From: Promerops cafer
Taxonomy: Eukaryota > Chordata > Aves > Passeriformes > Nectariniidae
Length of the DNA stretch: 64,000 nucleotides
Assembly: GCA_013398275.1 (NCBI GenBank)
Contig: VZSE01002194.1
Location: 254,256-318,255 of the forward strand
Direction: 5' to 3'
Shown: one piece after another, positions 36,701 to 45,810 of the stretch
Numbering within the stretch: position 1 is the stretch's first letter
Layout: each line of letters opens with the position of its first letter
Program-made: the position numbers and the translations under genes
The notes under the pieces: model-generated
What the model saw: the letters and a program-made list of their open reading frames with translations, nothing else
Databases searched by the model: none
Told to the model about the DNA's origin: nothing

Positions 36701-39700
36701 GCTCCCGACTGCACGGGGACCAGGTGAGGTCGATGCTGTTGTGGTTTCCTGCTGAGCCCATGATGTAACCACTGCTGCTGCACAGATTCCCCTCTCCATC
36801 GTGGGCAATGCCAAGGCTGTAACAGAAGCAGCACAGAGCCCTGAGGAGAAGAAACCCAGAGGCTGGATTTCCTCAGAGCCTCCCTTCTCTAAGCAAGGAC
36901 TGAGCTCCCTCTGCAGCCCTTCCTTCTACTGTTGTCACAAAGGGTTTCTCTCCTCTCTGCAGCTTCTAATTGTCACAGGACATGCAGGAATGCAAGGAAC
37001 TCTTTCCAAAATAATCCATGATGATGACCAAAAGGGATAGAATAATCCATGGGAAATTCCCTTTTATGCCAAAAGGTCCTTTTGCTTCTTTCCTTAAACT
37101 GGAGGATGTTTTCACCTGAATAAACCCTACTGGGCTGCTCTGGCAGTATCCTACTGACCTGTGCCCAATCTCATGGGCTATGGTGACTCCAAGGTCAAAG
37201 CCAGTGTCCTGGGTAATGACACAGCTCCAGAAGGAGGAGCAGACTCCCCCCAGCTGAGTCACTCCACGAAGCTCCTTGTTCCCATCAGGCAACTCCAGGT
37301 CAAACCTGAAGTAAGGGAGACACAGAGAGGAAAGAGCAAAGGACCCCCACAGCTAAAAAAGTCAGGTCTAGACATTCAGCTGAATTTATCCAAGCTTTCC
37401 AGGTCTAGCTTTGCCAGCTATCTAACATTTCTTTTGACACGAGTGTGTCCACTGCTCAAATTTTATGATGATTCCACATTAAAAAGTCCAAACATCCTCA
37501 GACAAGCAGAACTGGCTAAAACAACCTAATCCTCTTTCCCAGTCCCTCCCAGGGCAGGGAGCTCAGCACCTGGTGATGTAGAGGACAATGTCAGCATGCT
37601 GGGGGTCAGAGTCGTTCTGGGGGTTCACCTTCTTGCTCCACTCACAGACACTGATGAGGGAGGAGGTGATGTTGGTCGTGATGTTCACCTCTGCCTGGAG
37701 GGAAGGCACAGGTTGGCACATTCCAAACAGCTTTGAGCTTGGAGAACCCTCAAACACAGCCCTCCCCTTACCTCTGGCTCTCTCAAAACCAGCATTTGCA
37801 TGAGGTGAACTCTGAAATGAGCCCCCAGAGAGGCATCTCTGAGCAGCTCTGCTCCCTGAGAAGAGACAGAAAGGATTCAATAAAGAAGGGGCCTTGGGGA
37901 CCCCTACTCCCTGTTCCCAAAAACTGGGCTGCACTCATTGCAAAGGTAACTACAACACTAACACATGCACTAGAAATCCAAATAAATCTGTCAAGAGATG
38001 AGAAGTGGTTGGATTTGTCAGATACTCTGAAGCAGAGAGAAGAATCTGCATGAAGAGTTTAATAGAGTGAATGGTACAGACATTTCTGCAGTACACACAC
38101 AGAAAAATACTTAATAATAGCAAAAAGAGACATGAAAATTCTGCAATTGAAATAAAACAGTGAAATGTAAAATATAAGATTCATTCAGTGGATTTAGCTC
38201 AATCCCACTGAAAGCAACAGGGTGAGAAAACTCTTTACCTGAGTTGCAACATTAGTAATAAAATTAAGAACTACATTTTCTCTGTGGGTTTTAAACCCTC
38301 TAAGACCTCCTTTTACTCAGGCAGCTCCTTGTACAAGGGAATTTGGGGAATTTCATGCCCAGGGAAGCACAGAGCAATGCCCTGCTCATGTAGCAGGGAC
38401 AGGTAACCCCAAGCACCCCGAGGTCCTGCCTGGGACACAGCCTGGAGCCCTCTCTGGGACAGGATCCCAAACACAGAGCCACTCACAATGTTCAGGTTGG
38501 CCAGGACGTATCGCTCCGTGTCCTCTTTGTGGTACAAGTAAACATCTGGCCCTGCCACCACCATCAGCTCCAGGTGTTTGACAGCTGCCTCAGCCCTCTT
38601 GTGCAGGCGAGGAGGAGCCCACCCTGCTGGACAGCACAAAGGGACACCAGGAGGTTCAAATGCACCATAAAAGGTCCCACAGATCCACTCCCTCTCCCCA
38701 AAGGCTGCAGTAACTCAGCTGCAAGTCCACTTCTCCAGGGGCTTGCTCAGCTTTCCCACTTCTGTTGGGGTCTTTTCACCTGCCAGCAGCTTTAGCAACA
38801 CAGCTGTGCTACCAAAATAACAACCACCCACATCAGAGACACACAGGTCACACCTCGGCAAGGTGAGAAACGTTTTCAAGCCTACTGGTGTGTTGTAAAC
38901 ACCAATTTTTCCTCTGAGCTCATGGAAGCAATGCCCCAGGAGACAGCTTTTCCAGCAGGGCTCCCTCCCCATGGCTGTTACCTCTGGCTGGCTTTGCCTC
39001 TCTTGCAGCACTTCTGAAGAGGATGTGGGGGCTGGAGAAGCCAAGGTCCTGCAGCAGAGCCACATCTTTGCTCCTGACTGGCCTGATGTGAATCTGCTCC
39101 TCACCCACGGCGACGACTCCTTGCTGAAGCAGATAAAATTCCACCTCTGAGTTATTCCAAAGATATTTGCTATCCATGGAGATGGCAAAGGTGAATTCAG
39201 TGGATGGTTCACACAAGTTTGGTGCACGAAGCTGCCAACCCCCAGAGGCTGTTTCTGCTCATACTCACCAGCTGCCCTTCACAGTAAGTGACTCTGCTCC
39301 TGGCCCCAGGAGGCTGCAGGGCTTTTCCACCTGCAAAGCAGTTCCCTGGGAATCTCCTCAGTAAAATAAAGGAAGAGTTCACCACCTGGCTGCTCACAAA
39401 GGAGGAAAGGAGGGCGTGGTCCTCTAGGAATTCAAAGGCATAGAGCTGGCCCCAGGCCTGGATGGAGCAATGCTGGACCCGACAGGGCCTCAGCCCAAAA
39501 TCTTCTTTACAAGGACAAGTTGGCTCAGCCACAACGAACTCAGGTACTGAAAGAAATGAAAGAACACGGGGAGCAGTTATGAGAAACGATGATACACAAA
39601 AAACCCAAAGTAAGGTCTATTTCCCCAGGAAAAATGCCCTACAAATGACAACTGTGACCTCTTGGGCTCATGGTGTCAACAGCCAGAGAATTTCTGTGCT

Positions 39701-40420
39701 TTTGTGAATTCCAAAGTGAAGATAATCTGACTGGGAACACACAACAGAAACTGGCACTGAATTTATTGGAGCTCTTGCTCTCTCAATAAGGAGAACAGTT
39801 TATCTAAAAAAGACTGAGACAGTTTTGTTCCTGCACATGTTAACCGAGTGGGAATTACCACAATGCAGACAAAGACGCTGGGATGAGAACTAGGTGAACT
39901 CACAAGGAGACAACACCCTTCCTTTAGGGATTTGAGACTTCAAAACATCTTTATTCTGAGCTATCATCAATCCAGACCCAGAATTCAAATTTCTTTGTGC
40001 ATTTATTTAAAAAAAAAAGAATAACTAAGAAGTATTTAAAGTTATAGTCTAAAATTTTTGTCAGAAGATCTGTTAATCTTGTAGAAAAACATGAACACTG
40101 AGAATGGGGGACTGCAGCAGAAATGTGCAAAGGGGTTGAACACATCTCCTTCAGCAGAGTTGAAACTCTGACACGTCTTCATCCACTCTCACACTGAAAC
40201 CCAGACTGTCTCGCTTGCAGGGGGACTCAGAAACACCAAATGCTGGTCAGAGCAGGGGTTGTTAATCAGTGTTCTTAGCACTGTCAAGCACACAGGATTA
40301 GAAACCAACTGCCAGACGTGTTCTAAACGGAGGGAGGACTGAGCCCTGCATACCATCAGGCACCGAGCTGGTTCCAAAGTAAGACAAAACATCTTCCGCA
40401 TCCAAAGCGCCCAGGAATTT
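22985..40420 (-). CDS. ADAMTS13: ADAMTS13, von Willebrand factor-cleaving protease, exons 2-29
   Basis: Secreted zinc metalloprotease that cuts ultra-large von Willebrand factor multimers. I placed 28 exons with consistent phases, 4125 bases (1374 residues plus stop), excluding the displaced exon 1: 40354-40420, 39269-39546, 38982-39123, 38487-38626, 37772-37855, 37570-37694, 37159-37305, 36682-36816, 36013-36163, 35287-35391, 34706-34857, 34543-34606, 33907-34033, 33406-33554, 31938-32058, 31211-31291, 30852-31033, 30291-30426, 28582-28711, 27783-27972, 27439-27556, 27010-27139, 25959-26163, 25193-25490, 24581-24727, 23939-24115, 23428-23612, 22985-23143. The architecture is prodomain, metalloprotease, disintegrin-like, TSP1, Cys-rich, spacer, further TSP1 repeats and two CUB domains, which among ADAMTS proteins only ADAMTS13 has. 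It differs from human in its long prodomain and only six TSP1 repeats. REXO4 is head to head with it. Confidence 0.96.
24842..24960 (-). mobile_element. CR1 LINE 3' tail fragment in ADAMTS13 intron 25
   Basis: Begins catagaatcccagaacatcc and continues gagttggaagggatcc, the reverse complement of the avian CR1 3' end. It lies in the intron between 24728 and 25192 and is truncated, as almost all avian CR1 copies are. Confidence 0.85.
25193..30426 (-). other. ADAMTS13: ADAMTS13 C-terminal TSP1 repeats, five in this window (six in total)
   Basis: Repeats after the spacer, named by closest human counterpart: TSP1-2 (30291-30426 end plus 28582-28711, GPCSVTCGEG); TSP1-4 (27783-27972, EECSAVCGTG, VNVCPLGWD); TSP1-5 (27439-27556 plus 27010-27139, GECSVSCGRG, NPCPPRW); TSP1-7 (25959-26163, GPCSSSCGLG); TSP1-8 (25959-26163 end plus 25193-25490, CSTSCGNGIQTRQDFC). 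I found no exon for the human TSP1-3 or TSP1-6 equivalents. Exon 25 continues into a linker of about 50 residues before the CUB domains. Confidence 0.85.
30291..32058 (-). other. ADAMTS13: ADAMTS13 spacer domain exons
   Basis: The spacer lies on the end of 31938-32058, then 31211-31291, 30852-31033 and the start of 30291-30426. It keeps EYVTFLSLPYNTTSV, NRRPLFTHLAV and VYRRYTKEYGN. The last matches human VYRRYGEEYGN, whose RRY..Y residues form the main VWF-binding exosite and autoantibody epitope. This suggests the substrate contact is conserved; the functional statement rests on family knowledge. Confidence 0.9.
31560..31680 (+). mobile_element. Degenerate CR1-like 3' tail in ADAMTS13 intron 16
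   Basis: Ends in tatgattctgtgatctgc, the typical CR1 terminal octamer-like repeat, preceded by a ctccttgtggaccccttctg block. It is more diverged than the other copies. Confidence 0.6.
31938..36163 (-). other. ADAMTS13: ADAMTS13 disintegrin-like, TSP1-1 and Cys-rich domain exons
   Basis: The disintegrin-like domain spans 36013-36163 and 35287-35391 (GLYYGADEQC; SRLLVPLLDGTECG-like TRLLVPLLDGTECG). TSP1-1 is split over 34706-34857 and 34543-34606 (WSAWSPLSPCSRSCGGGVV, then PAFGGQECHGA). The Cys-rich domain is in 33907-34033, 33406-33554 and 31938-32058 and keeps RGDNFLDGTRC, so the RGD tripeptide of the human protein is present. CR1 fragments sit in the flanking introns. Confidence 0.92.
33635..33785 (+). 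mobile_element. CR1 LINE 3' tail fragment in ADAMTS13 intron 14
   Basis: Contains catccctggaagtgtccaag, tggagcaacctgggacagtg and aaggtcccttccaaccca, ending in ctgggattctgtgatc. This is a clear plus-oriented avian CR1 3' end. Confidence 0.9.
36013..38626 (-). other. ADAMTS13: ADAMTS13 metalloprotease domain exons
   Basis: The domain starts in exon 5 (HLELMVVAGPDV; EDTERYVLANLNI) and runs through 37772-37855, 37570-37694, 37159-37305, 36682-36816 and the start of 36013-36163. The zinc site is formed across the junction of exons 8 and 9 and reads HEIGHSLGIAHD, the HExxHxxGxxHD consensus with all three zinc histidines and the catalytic glutamate. A methionine downstream (GYIMGSAG) fits the Met-turn. 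All key residues are intact, so an active protease is expected. Confidence 0.93.
38487..40420 (-). other. ADAMTS13: ADAMTS13 prodomain exons 2-5, full ADAMTS-type propeptide
   Basis: Exon 2 (40354-40420) gives ALDAEDVLSYFGTSS, matching human ALEPQAVSSYLSPGA. Exons 3 and 4 (39269-39546, 38982-39123) then encode about 140 residues that I do not find in human ADAMTS13. They join as YCEGQL-QGVVAVGEEQIHIRP, colinear with the propeptide motif LCEGVRGAFYLQGEEFFIQP of ADAMTS1. Exon 5 carries a basic RLHKR just before the start of the catalytic domain, a plausible furin site. The exon 5 acceptor is a NAGNAG (exon high end 38626 or 38623). An exon 4 start at 39123 is preferred because it gives a normal 145-base intron and restores the motif. 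Confidence 0.85.
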
Positions 40421-40658
40421 CTGCAAGAAGAAGAAGAGCTTTACATTTTTTTCACGAAAAACAAACGGACACAAGACTATCCCTTCACTGGACCTAACCT
40501 GGAAGGAAGGCCAGCAAACAGCTCAGCAGTCCCAGTGCCAAGTCCTCGTGGCTTTACTCCGCGCTAAGCGCGGGCTGCACAAGGATCAGCTTTATCTTCG
40601 TGATTAGCGAGCTCGGACGGAATTTGGCTTAGAACCGTGTCGTCTCTTCTTCTTTTTC

Positions 40659-40694
40659 TTTTTTTTTCCTTTTTTTTTTTTTTTTTTTTTTGGT

Positions 40695-40729
<35 letters not shown>

Positions 40730-40736
40730 TGTAAGT
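40659..40736. repeat. Poly(T) tract beside the ADAMTS13/REXO4 gap
   Basis: A T homopolymer run broken by a few bases (ggtg near 40692), lying in the presumed ADAMTS13 intron 1 about 130 bases before the N at 40864. Lysine-only open frames on the minus strand here are artefacts of this tract. Confidence 0.85.
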
Positions 40737-40982
40737 ACCATATTCCTAGGTCTTGGGATACTTGCTGTACTGTGTGCAAGAAAAACATTTTTTAAGACTT
40801 TCATGAAGGTATAAGACCTTCATTTTGCTTCCTAAATGCACAAACATAATCTTACAGAAATATNGTTCCCCGCCGAGGCGGTGCGGCGCTGTGCCGGTCC
40901 CCCTGCGGTAGCGCCGGCCCGGTTGGGACTCGCTGCCCCCTGATCCCGGTGCCGGTGCCGGTCCCACCCCGCTGACCCCCGC

Positions 40983-42281
40983 ATGGCCAAGCAGAGTCCT
41001 GCGGAGCCGCAGGCGGCGGGCCCGAGCGGCGCGGCCCGCGGGAAGAGCAAGAAGAGGAGGAAGAAGAGGAAGGCCGTCGGAGAAGCGGCGGCCGCGTCGA
41101 AAGGCGCTGGCATGGCGGCTGTGGGTCCCCCCCGCAACCCCCAGGAGTTCTCCTCCAACTGGAAGGCGCTGCAGGAGGTGAGGGAGCGGGGGATGCGGTG
41201 GGGCAGCGGCAGACAGCCCCGGGGAGCTGGGACAGGGGAGCAGCGGGGCCGTGCTGGCAGCGCCTGAGTGCAGCTCCGCGGTGGCGTTAACTCGGAGCCC
41301 GGGCAGGGACACCTTCCACTGTCCCAGGGTGCTGCAAGCCTCGTCCTGCCCGGCCCTGGGCACTGCCAGGGATGCAGGGGCAGCCACAGCTGCTCTGGGN
41401 CAGGGAGCCAGCACAGCCCCAGCGGGAGCACGGCGAGCGCCCGCAGCGCCAAGCTGACGGTCATGCCGGACGGGCCGCGCTCTCCGAGCCGAGCACGGGG
41501 AGTTTTCGGCCCCAGGCATCACGTGGAGCGGAAGGGAAGAGCAGAGCCGGCCTTGGAGCGAGCAGCCTTTGACCAACACGCTCTGAGCGGGCCCGCGGGG
41601 GTCGCGGCCGCACCGGCAGCTGGAGCGCGGCCGCCCTTGCGCAATGTCCGCGGCTTCTCCAGAGCGTCCGCCAGCCCCGGCGGGCCAAGGGGCGGCTCGG
41701 GGGCCGTGTGGCCTTGGGGACACACCCGTGTNGCCGTCGGAGAAGCGGCGGCCGCGTCGAAAGGCGCTGGCATGGCGGCTGTGGGTCCCCCCCGCAACCC
41801 CCAGGAGTTCTCCTCCAACTGGAAGGCGCTGCAGGAGGTGAGGGAGCGGGGGATGCGGTGGGGCAGCGGCAGACAGCCCCGGGGAGCTGGGACAGGGGAG
41901 CAGCGGGGCCGTGCTGGCAGCGCCTGAGTGCAGCTCCGCGGTGGCGTTAACTCGGAGCCCGGGCAGGGACACCTTCCACTGTCCCAGGGTGCTGCAAGCC
42001 TCGTCCTGCCCGGCCCTGGGCACTGCCAGGGATGCAGGGGCAGCCACAGCTGCTCTGGGCACCCTGTGCCAGGGCCTCAGCACCCTCACAGGGAAGAATT
42101 CCTTCCCAAAATCCATCTAACACTGCTCTCTGGCAGTTTGAAGTCATCCCCTTTGTCCTGTCACTCCAGGCTCTTGTGAGTAGTCCCTCCTCAGCCCTTC
42201 TTGAAGGCTCCCTTTAGGTACTGGAAGGACAGAATTAGGTCACTCTAAAGCCTTCTCTTTTCCAGGCTCTTTATCTTTTTA

Positions 42282-42336
<55 letters not shown>

Positions 42337-42341
42337 CGGTN

Positions 42342-42383
<42 letters not shown>

Positions 42384-45300
42384 GTCATTGTAGCTGCTGA
42401 AGCAAAAGGCAAATCACTCCAACAAGCCCATCTCTACGGGCCAAACAGACACCAAAAAGAAGCAGCCACTCAAAGCAGCCAAAAGCCCAGAAGTCCCAGC
42501 AGTCAATGGGAATGGGAATGTGGTGAAGGCCAAATCCACAAATAAAGTGGACAGTGGTCCTGCTAAAACCAGTCCTCCTTTGGCCAAGCCAGAATCCAAG
42601 GGGGTTACAGCAAATAAGAACTTAAATAGCACCAAAAGCAACGGGAAGGGCTGCAAAGAAAAAAAGAAAAATGGCATTGTTGTGAAGGAGAAGGATGAGC
42701 TGAAACATAAGAGGAGGAAAGCTGAGGAACACGTGGAGCAGCAGCCCAAGGAGTGAGTATTTGAGGCAGCAGCCCTGGATGTGAATATTTATTTTGGGAG
42801 GAGCACAGAGAGGTACATTCAAAACAGCTGCACGTTTCCAGACTAAATTCTGAAAGAAATAAGAAACATTTTGCCCCTACTCCTCAGACACAGCAAGAAA
42901 CCTGCAGAGGTGCCAGTCATAGACTTAATTTTCACAGGGTTTATCTCTTGGTTTAAAAAGTAAACATACTTTTTATACAACAGATTGCTTTGAGACTCTT
43001 AGATGTAATTAAATCTGTTCTTCCCAGGGCTGACATCTGGTTTGATGACGTTGATCCAAAAGATATTGAAGCAGCAATAGGACCTGAAGCAGCAAAAATT
43101 GCCAGAAGGAACCTGGGACTTGAAACAGAGCAGTCCCAGTCTGTGGAGCAGGTGCTGGTAAAGGAAAAGGCTTTTGATGGGTGAGTGACATTCCAGGGGG
43201 AAGGATGGCAGCAGAGGTATCAGGCTGGCTTCTGACTACTGACTGCACAGTGAGCTGACATCTCCCTGCATCTGCTGGAGGCTTTGCCCTGTTCAGAGCA
43301 GCGTGTGAGCCTCAGCAGCTGCAGCTGGGCCTGCAGAGGTGTCCCCAAGCTGTCCCTTTGCCTTCCAGGCTGACCCGAGCCGTGGCCATGGACTGTGAGA
43401 TGGTGGGGGTGGGCCCCAAGGGCGAGGACAGCATCTTGGCTCGGGTGTCCATCGTCAACCAGTTTGGGAAGTGTGTTTATGACAAGTATGTCAAGCCCAC
43501 GGAGAAGGTGACAGACTACAGGACAGCTGTCAGTGGCATACGGCCTCAGAATATAAACACAGGTACGAGGGGGCTCCCCCAAAAGGGTTTTTAAAGAGGG
43601 AGCATTCAATGGGTTGGCACAGAAGCCTCATTGGCTGAGCTTGGAACAGTTTGAGACCTAATTTGGGTAAACAAAATGCTGAGATTTAAGTTAAACTTAA
43701 TGCAAAGAAAAACTGTGGGAAGAAGTGCTTTTATACAGATATCACGAACACCCTTGAAGGAATTAACTCGTGCAATATGGTACTAAAAAAAATAATTTCC
43801 TTTTCTTGCTGTGCTCTATGGAATTCTCTGTGTTCTAGCAAGCAGAGATTCAGTGTACTGTACAAAAACTACAGTCCCAAGGACACAGTTACTTCCCAGA
43901 AAAGATGCAGTGTTTGCTCATGGAAAGTGTTCCCATTTTTAGGTGAAGACTTCAAAACGGTTCAGAAGGAGGTGGCTGAGATCCTGCAGGGAAGGATTTT
44001 AGTTGGACACGCCTTACGGAATGATCTACAGGTACATTGCAAAGGAAATTTCTAATACCTCATTCTGGGTCACTGAACTGGCTTCTGAGCTCCTGGAAAC
44101 TGCTCCTGAACCCAGCCCGTGTCTGTATGAGCTGGGTCTTGTCCTTTCATGGGTTTAAAGTGTCTCTTAAAGTGGATGGGAGGAAACAACATTCAGCTCT
44201 GTTAAGTTTCATGCAATAACACATTTTNGGTGGATGGGAGGAGACAACAGGCAGCTGCACATTCAGCTCTGTAAAGTTTCATGCAATAACACATTTTAGA
44301 CTGAAAATGTGATTTCTTCTAGGTCCTACTTCTTGATCATCCTCACAAGAAGATCAGGGACACACAGAGATACAAACCTTTCAAACAGAGAGTCAAGGTA
44401 AGAGACTGCTGGGAAGGTGCTCAATTAACAGACTCGAGCTGCAGACTCACTCCTGGTGCTTGCTTTTACCTGACCCTGTTCCTTCTTTCCTACCTATGCA
44501 CACACAAATCTCCTAATTCATTAATTATTCCTGATATTTCCAGCAGAGGCTAAGATGTGCTATTCTTTGAGGAACATAATATTTTTATCTAACACCCATC
44601 TCTGTTATTTCAAGTCCTGTGAGACAGCAGGGCTTATGATGTTTTCTGTCTCTAGAGTTCCAGGCCATCCCTGAAGCTGCTCTGTGAGAAGCTGCTCAAT
44701 GTTCAGGTGCAGACAGCAGAGCACTGCTCGGTAGGTACCTCCTCAGAACATCCAGCTCTGGCTTCTGGATTCATCCCACAATGCTGTGCCTTCATCCCAG
44801 TGAAACTCAGCAAGCTCTTTTGGACAGCAGCAGCAGTGAGATTGTCATCTAAGCTTGCTCACTGTTCCCTCATTTGATGAACAACTTCTGCACAAGTCAA
44901 CTCTTAACTCTGAATTTGTGTTATTTTAAAATTCCCAGGGTAAAAGGTAATGATCAAGAGCTGTTTACCCTAAAAGCAGCATTCTGCACTGCTGCACTGT
45001 GGCAGGGTGGAAAAACACTGGGAGAGGCTACACCTGAACCTCAGCAGATCCTTTATTTCAGTGGGCAGGAGGAGGGAAAAGAGGAATGAACTGGGGAAGC
45101 AAAACTGGAAGGGGAGCTCCTAGATGCTGTATCAAGAGAATTTTGTCATTATAACTTTCCAAGTAACAATCAGAAAAGCAGAGCCTTGTGGTGGGCCCTG
45201 GACTCTAAATACACCATTTACCCTTTCACTAGGCACAGAGCCTAAAAGTAAAAAGAGATCATGAAATGTTAATTGGAAGGATGTATTAAAATGATGGCAG

Positions 45301-45451
45301 ATTTAGCTGCTTATTATCTCACATCCTTGTCTGGTCTGTTCTCTTTCAGATCCAGGATGCACAAGCAGCTATGAGACTTTACACCTTGGAGAAAAAGAAA
45401 TGGGAAGCTGCTGTTAAGAACAAAGCTAACAACAAAAATTGTAAAACTTGA
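40983..45451 (+). CDS. REXO4: REXO4, DEDDh 3'-5' exonuclease, 8 exons, 413 aa
   Basis: RNA exonuclease 4 family (XPMC2-like, yeast Rex4-like), nucleolar and linked to pre-rRNA processing. Exons: 40983-41177, 42394-42752, 43028-43180, 43369-43562, 43943-44031, 44323-44397, 44656-44730, 45350-45451; 1242 bases, all phases close. The N-terminus is a lysine-rich basic region (KSKKRRKKRK), a likely nuclear/nucleolar signal. The conserved block DIWFDDVDPKDIEAAIGPEA precedes the exonuclease domain. The DEDDh residues are visible: MDCEMVGVG (D, E), GHALRNDL (D), EHCSIQDAQAA (H, D). Human is 422 aa. Exon 1 occurs twice in this assembly; the second copy (41733-41837) lacks the ATG and should be ignored. 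It is tail to tail with STKLD1. Confidence 0.95.
41073..41399 (+). repeat. First copy of an exact 327-bp duplication (REXO4 exon 1 and intron 1 start)
   Basis: Identical base for base to 41733-42059. It starts inside the REXO4 coding exon and ends in a CR1 tail exactly at an N. Perfect identity together with boundaries at Ns points to an assembly artefact rather than a real tandem duplication. Confidence 0.9.
41401..41464 (-). CDS. ADAMTS13: Probable ADAMTS13 exon 1 (signal peptide), displaced and truncated by a gap
   Basis: On the minus strand an ATG at 41464-41462 opens MTVSLALRALAVLPLGLCWL, a short n-region followed by a leucine/alanine-rich core: a textbook signal peptide. It runs directly into the N at 41400, so the donor is missing. 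ADAMTS13 needs exactly such an exon, because the downstream exons begin in phase 0 at 40420 without a start codon. In mammals ADAMTS13 is head to head with REXO4, so this exon belongs on the far side of the REXO4 5' UTR. It now lies inside REXO4 intron 1, between two copies of REXO4 exon 1. The assignment is an inference from signal-peptide character, strand and synteny. Confidence 0.7.
41465..41731. promoter_or_regulatory. Probable shared ADAMTS13/REXO4 CpG-island promoter, misplaced segment
   Basis: Very GC- and CpG-rich sequence directly upstream of the ADAMTS13 signal-peptide ATG. It contains an E-box cacgtg near 41520 and an ETS-like gcggaaggg near 41528, features common in divergent housekeeping promoters. 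It is bounded by single Ns at 41400 and 41732. The natural continuation is probably the REXO4 5' UTR at 40865-40982. Confidence 0.5.
41733..42059 (+). repeat. Second copy of the 327-bp duplication
   Basis: Begins right after the N at 41732 and continues without a break through the CR1 tail into REXO4 intron 1, so this copy carries the true downstream junction. It contains the 3' part of REXO4 exon 1 (to 41837) without its start codon. Confidence 0.9.
41965..42270 (-). mobile_element. CR1 LINE fragment in REXO4 intron 1
   Basis: Contains the minus-oriented blocks ccagggatgcaggggcagcc, gggcaccctgtgccagggcc and gccttctcttttccaggctc. Its 3' part (as laid out here) is also present in the first duplicate copy, at 41305-41399. 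Confidence 0.85.
42283..42380. repeat. Poly(T) tract with an internal gap, before REXO4 exon 2
   Basis: Nearly 100 bases of T interrupted by cggt and an N at 42341, ending 13 bases before the REXO4 exon 2 acceptor. Its length and composition are doubtful because it spans a gap. It may mark the A-tail of a retroelement or a mis-sized homopolymer. Confidence 0.8.
44169..44297 (+). repeat. Near-duplicate segments on either side of a single N in REXO4 intron 5
   Basis: The sequence before the N at 44228 (about 44169-44227) is repeated after it (44229-44297) with a few substitutions and a 12-base insertion. This looks like two haplotypes joined head to tail, not a biological repeat. Confidence 0.75.
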
Positions 45452-45714
45452 AAACATGGTGTAGAATCTTTCATCTGCAGCATTTGCTGGTTTGATGTCA
45501 CATTCCAGATTTAGAGATAAGTCAGAACTGACAGCAGCTACTTCATAAAATCAGTCTAAAGACAATGGTGCAATAACCTGGAAGTACAGGGATGCTGCTG
45601 CCCAGGAAAGCTGCTGCCATCCCTGTGCCTGATGCCTGCTACTGTGTTCAAACAACCTTTGTAACAAATGCCTGCAGTTGGAAAGAACTTCACCAGTTAA
45701 ACTTCTTCAACAGA

Positions 45715-45720
45715 AATAAA
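45715..45720 (+). promoter_or_regulatory. REXO4: REXO4 poly(A) signal
   Basis: AATAAA 264 bases after the REXO4 stop codon, the first canonical hexamer on this strand past the gene. Confidence 0.7.
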
Positions 45721-45804
45721 CACTGAATAAGTTTAAAAAATTAAATTATGATAGGTGAAGGAAGAAACTGTCATTGCTTTGTCAAAACTCTGAGGATTAA
45801 AATC

Positions 45805-45810
45805 TTTATT
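45805..45810 (-). promoter_or_regulatory. STKLD1: STKLD1 poly(A) signal
   Basis: AATAAA on the minus strand about 205 bases after the STKLD1 stop codon at 46016-46018. It faces the REXO4 signal only about 85 bases away. Confidence 0.65.

Noticed and set aside
39232..39268. A 37-base intron in ADAMTS13 between exon 3 and an upstream-extended exon 4
   Set aside because: The phase works but the intron would be too short. The acceptor at 39124 gives a normal intron and restores the propeptide motif CEGQLQGVVAVGEEQ.
40564..40804. Lysine-only minus-strand open frames
   Set aside because: They are translations of the poly(T) tract at 40659-40736.
40746..42116. 456-codon minus-strand open frame across REXO4 exon 1
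   Set aside because: It crosses Ns and includes the duplicated segment twice, so it is antisense to REXO4 and inflated by the misassembly. Only the signal-peptide part at 41401-41464 has independent support.
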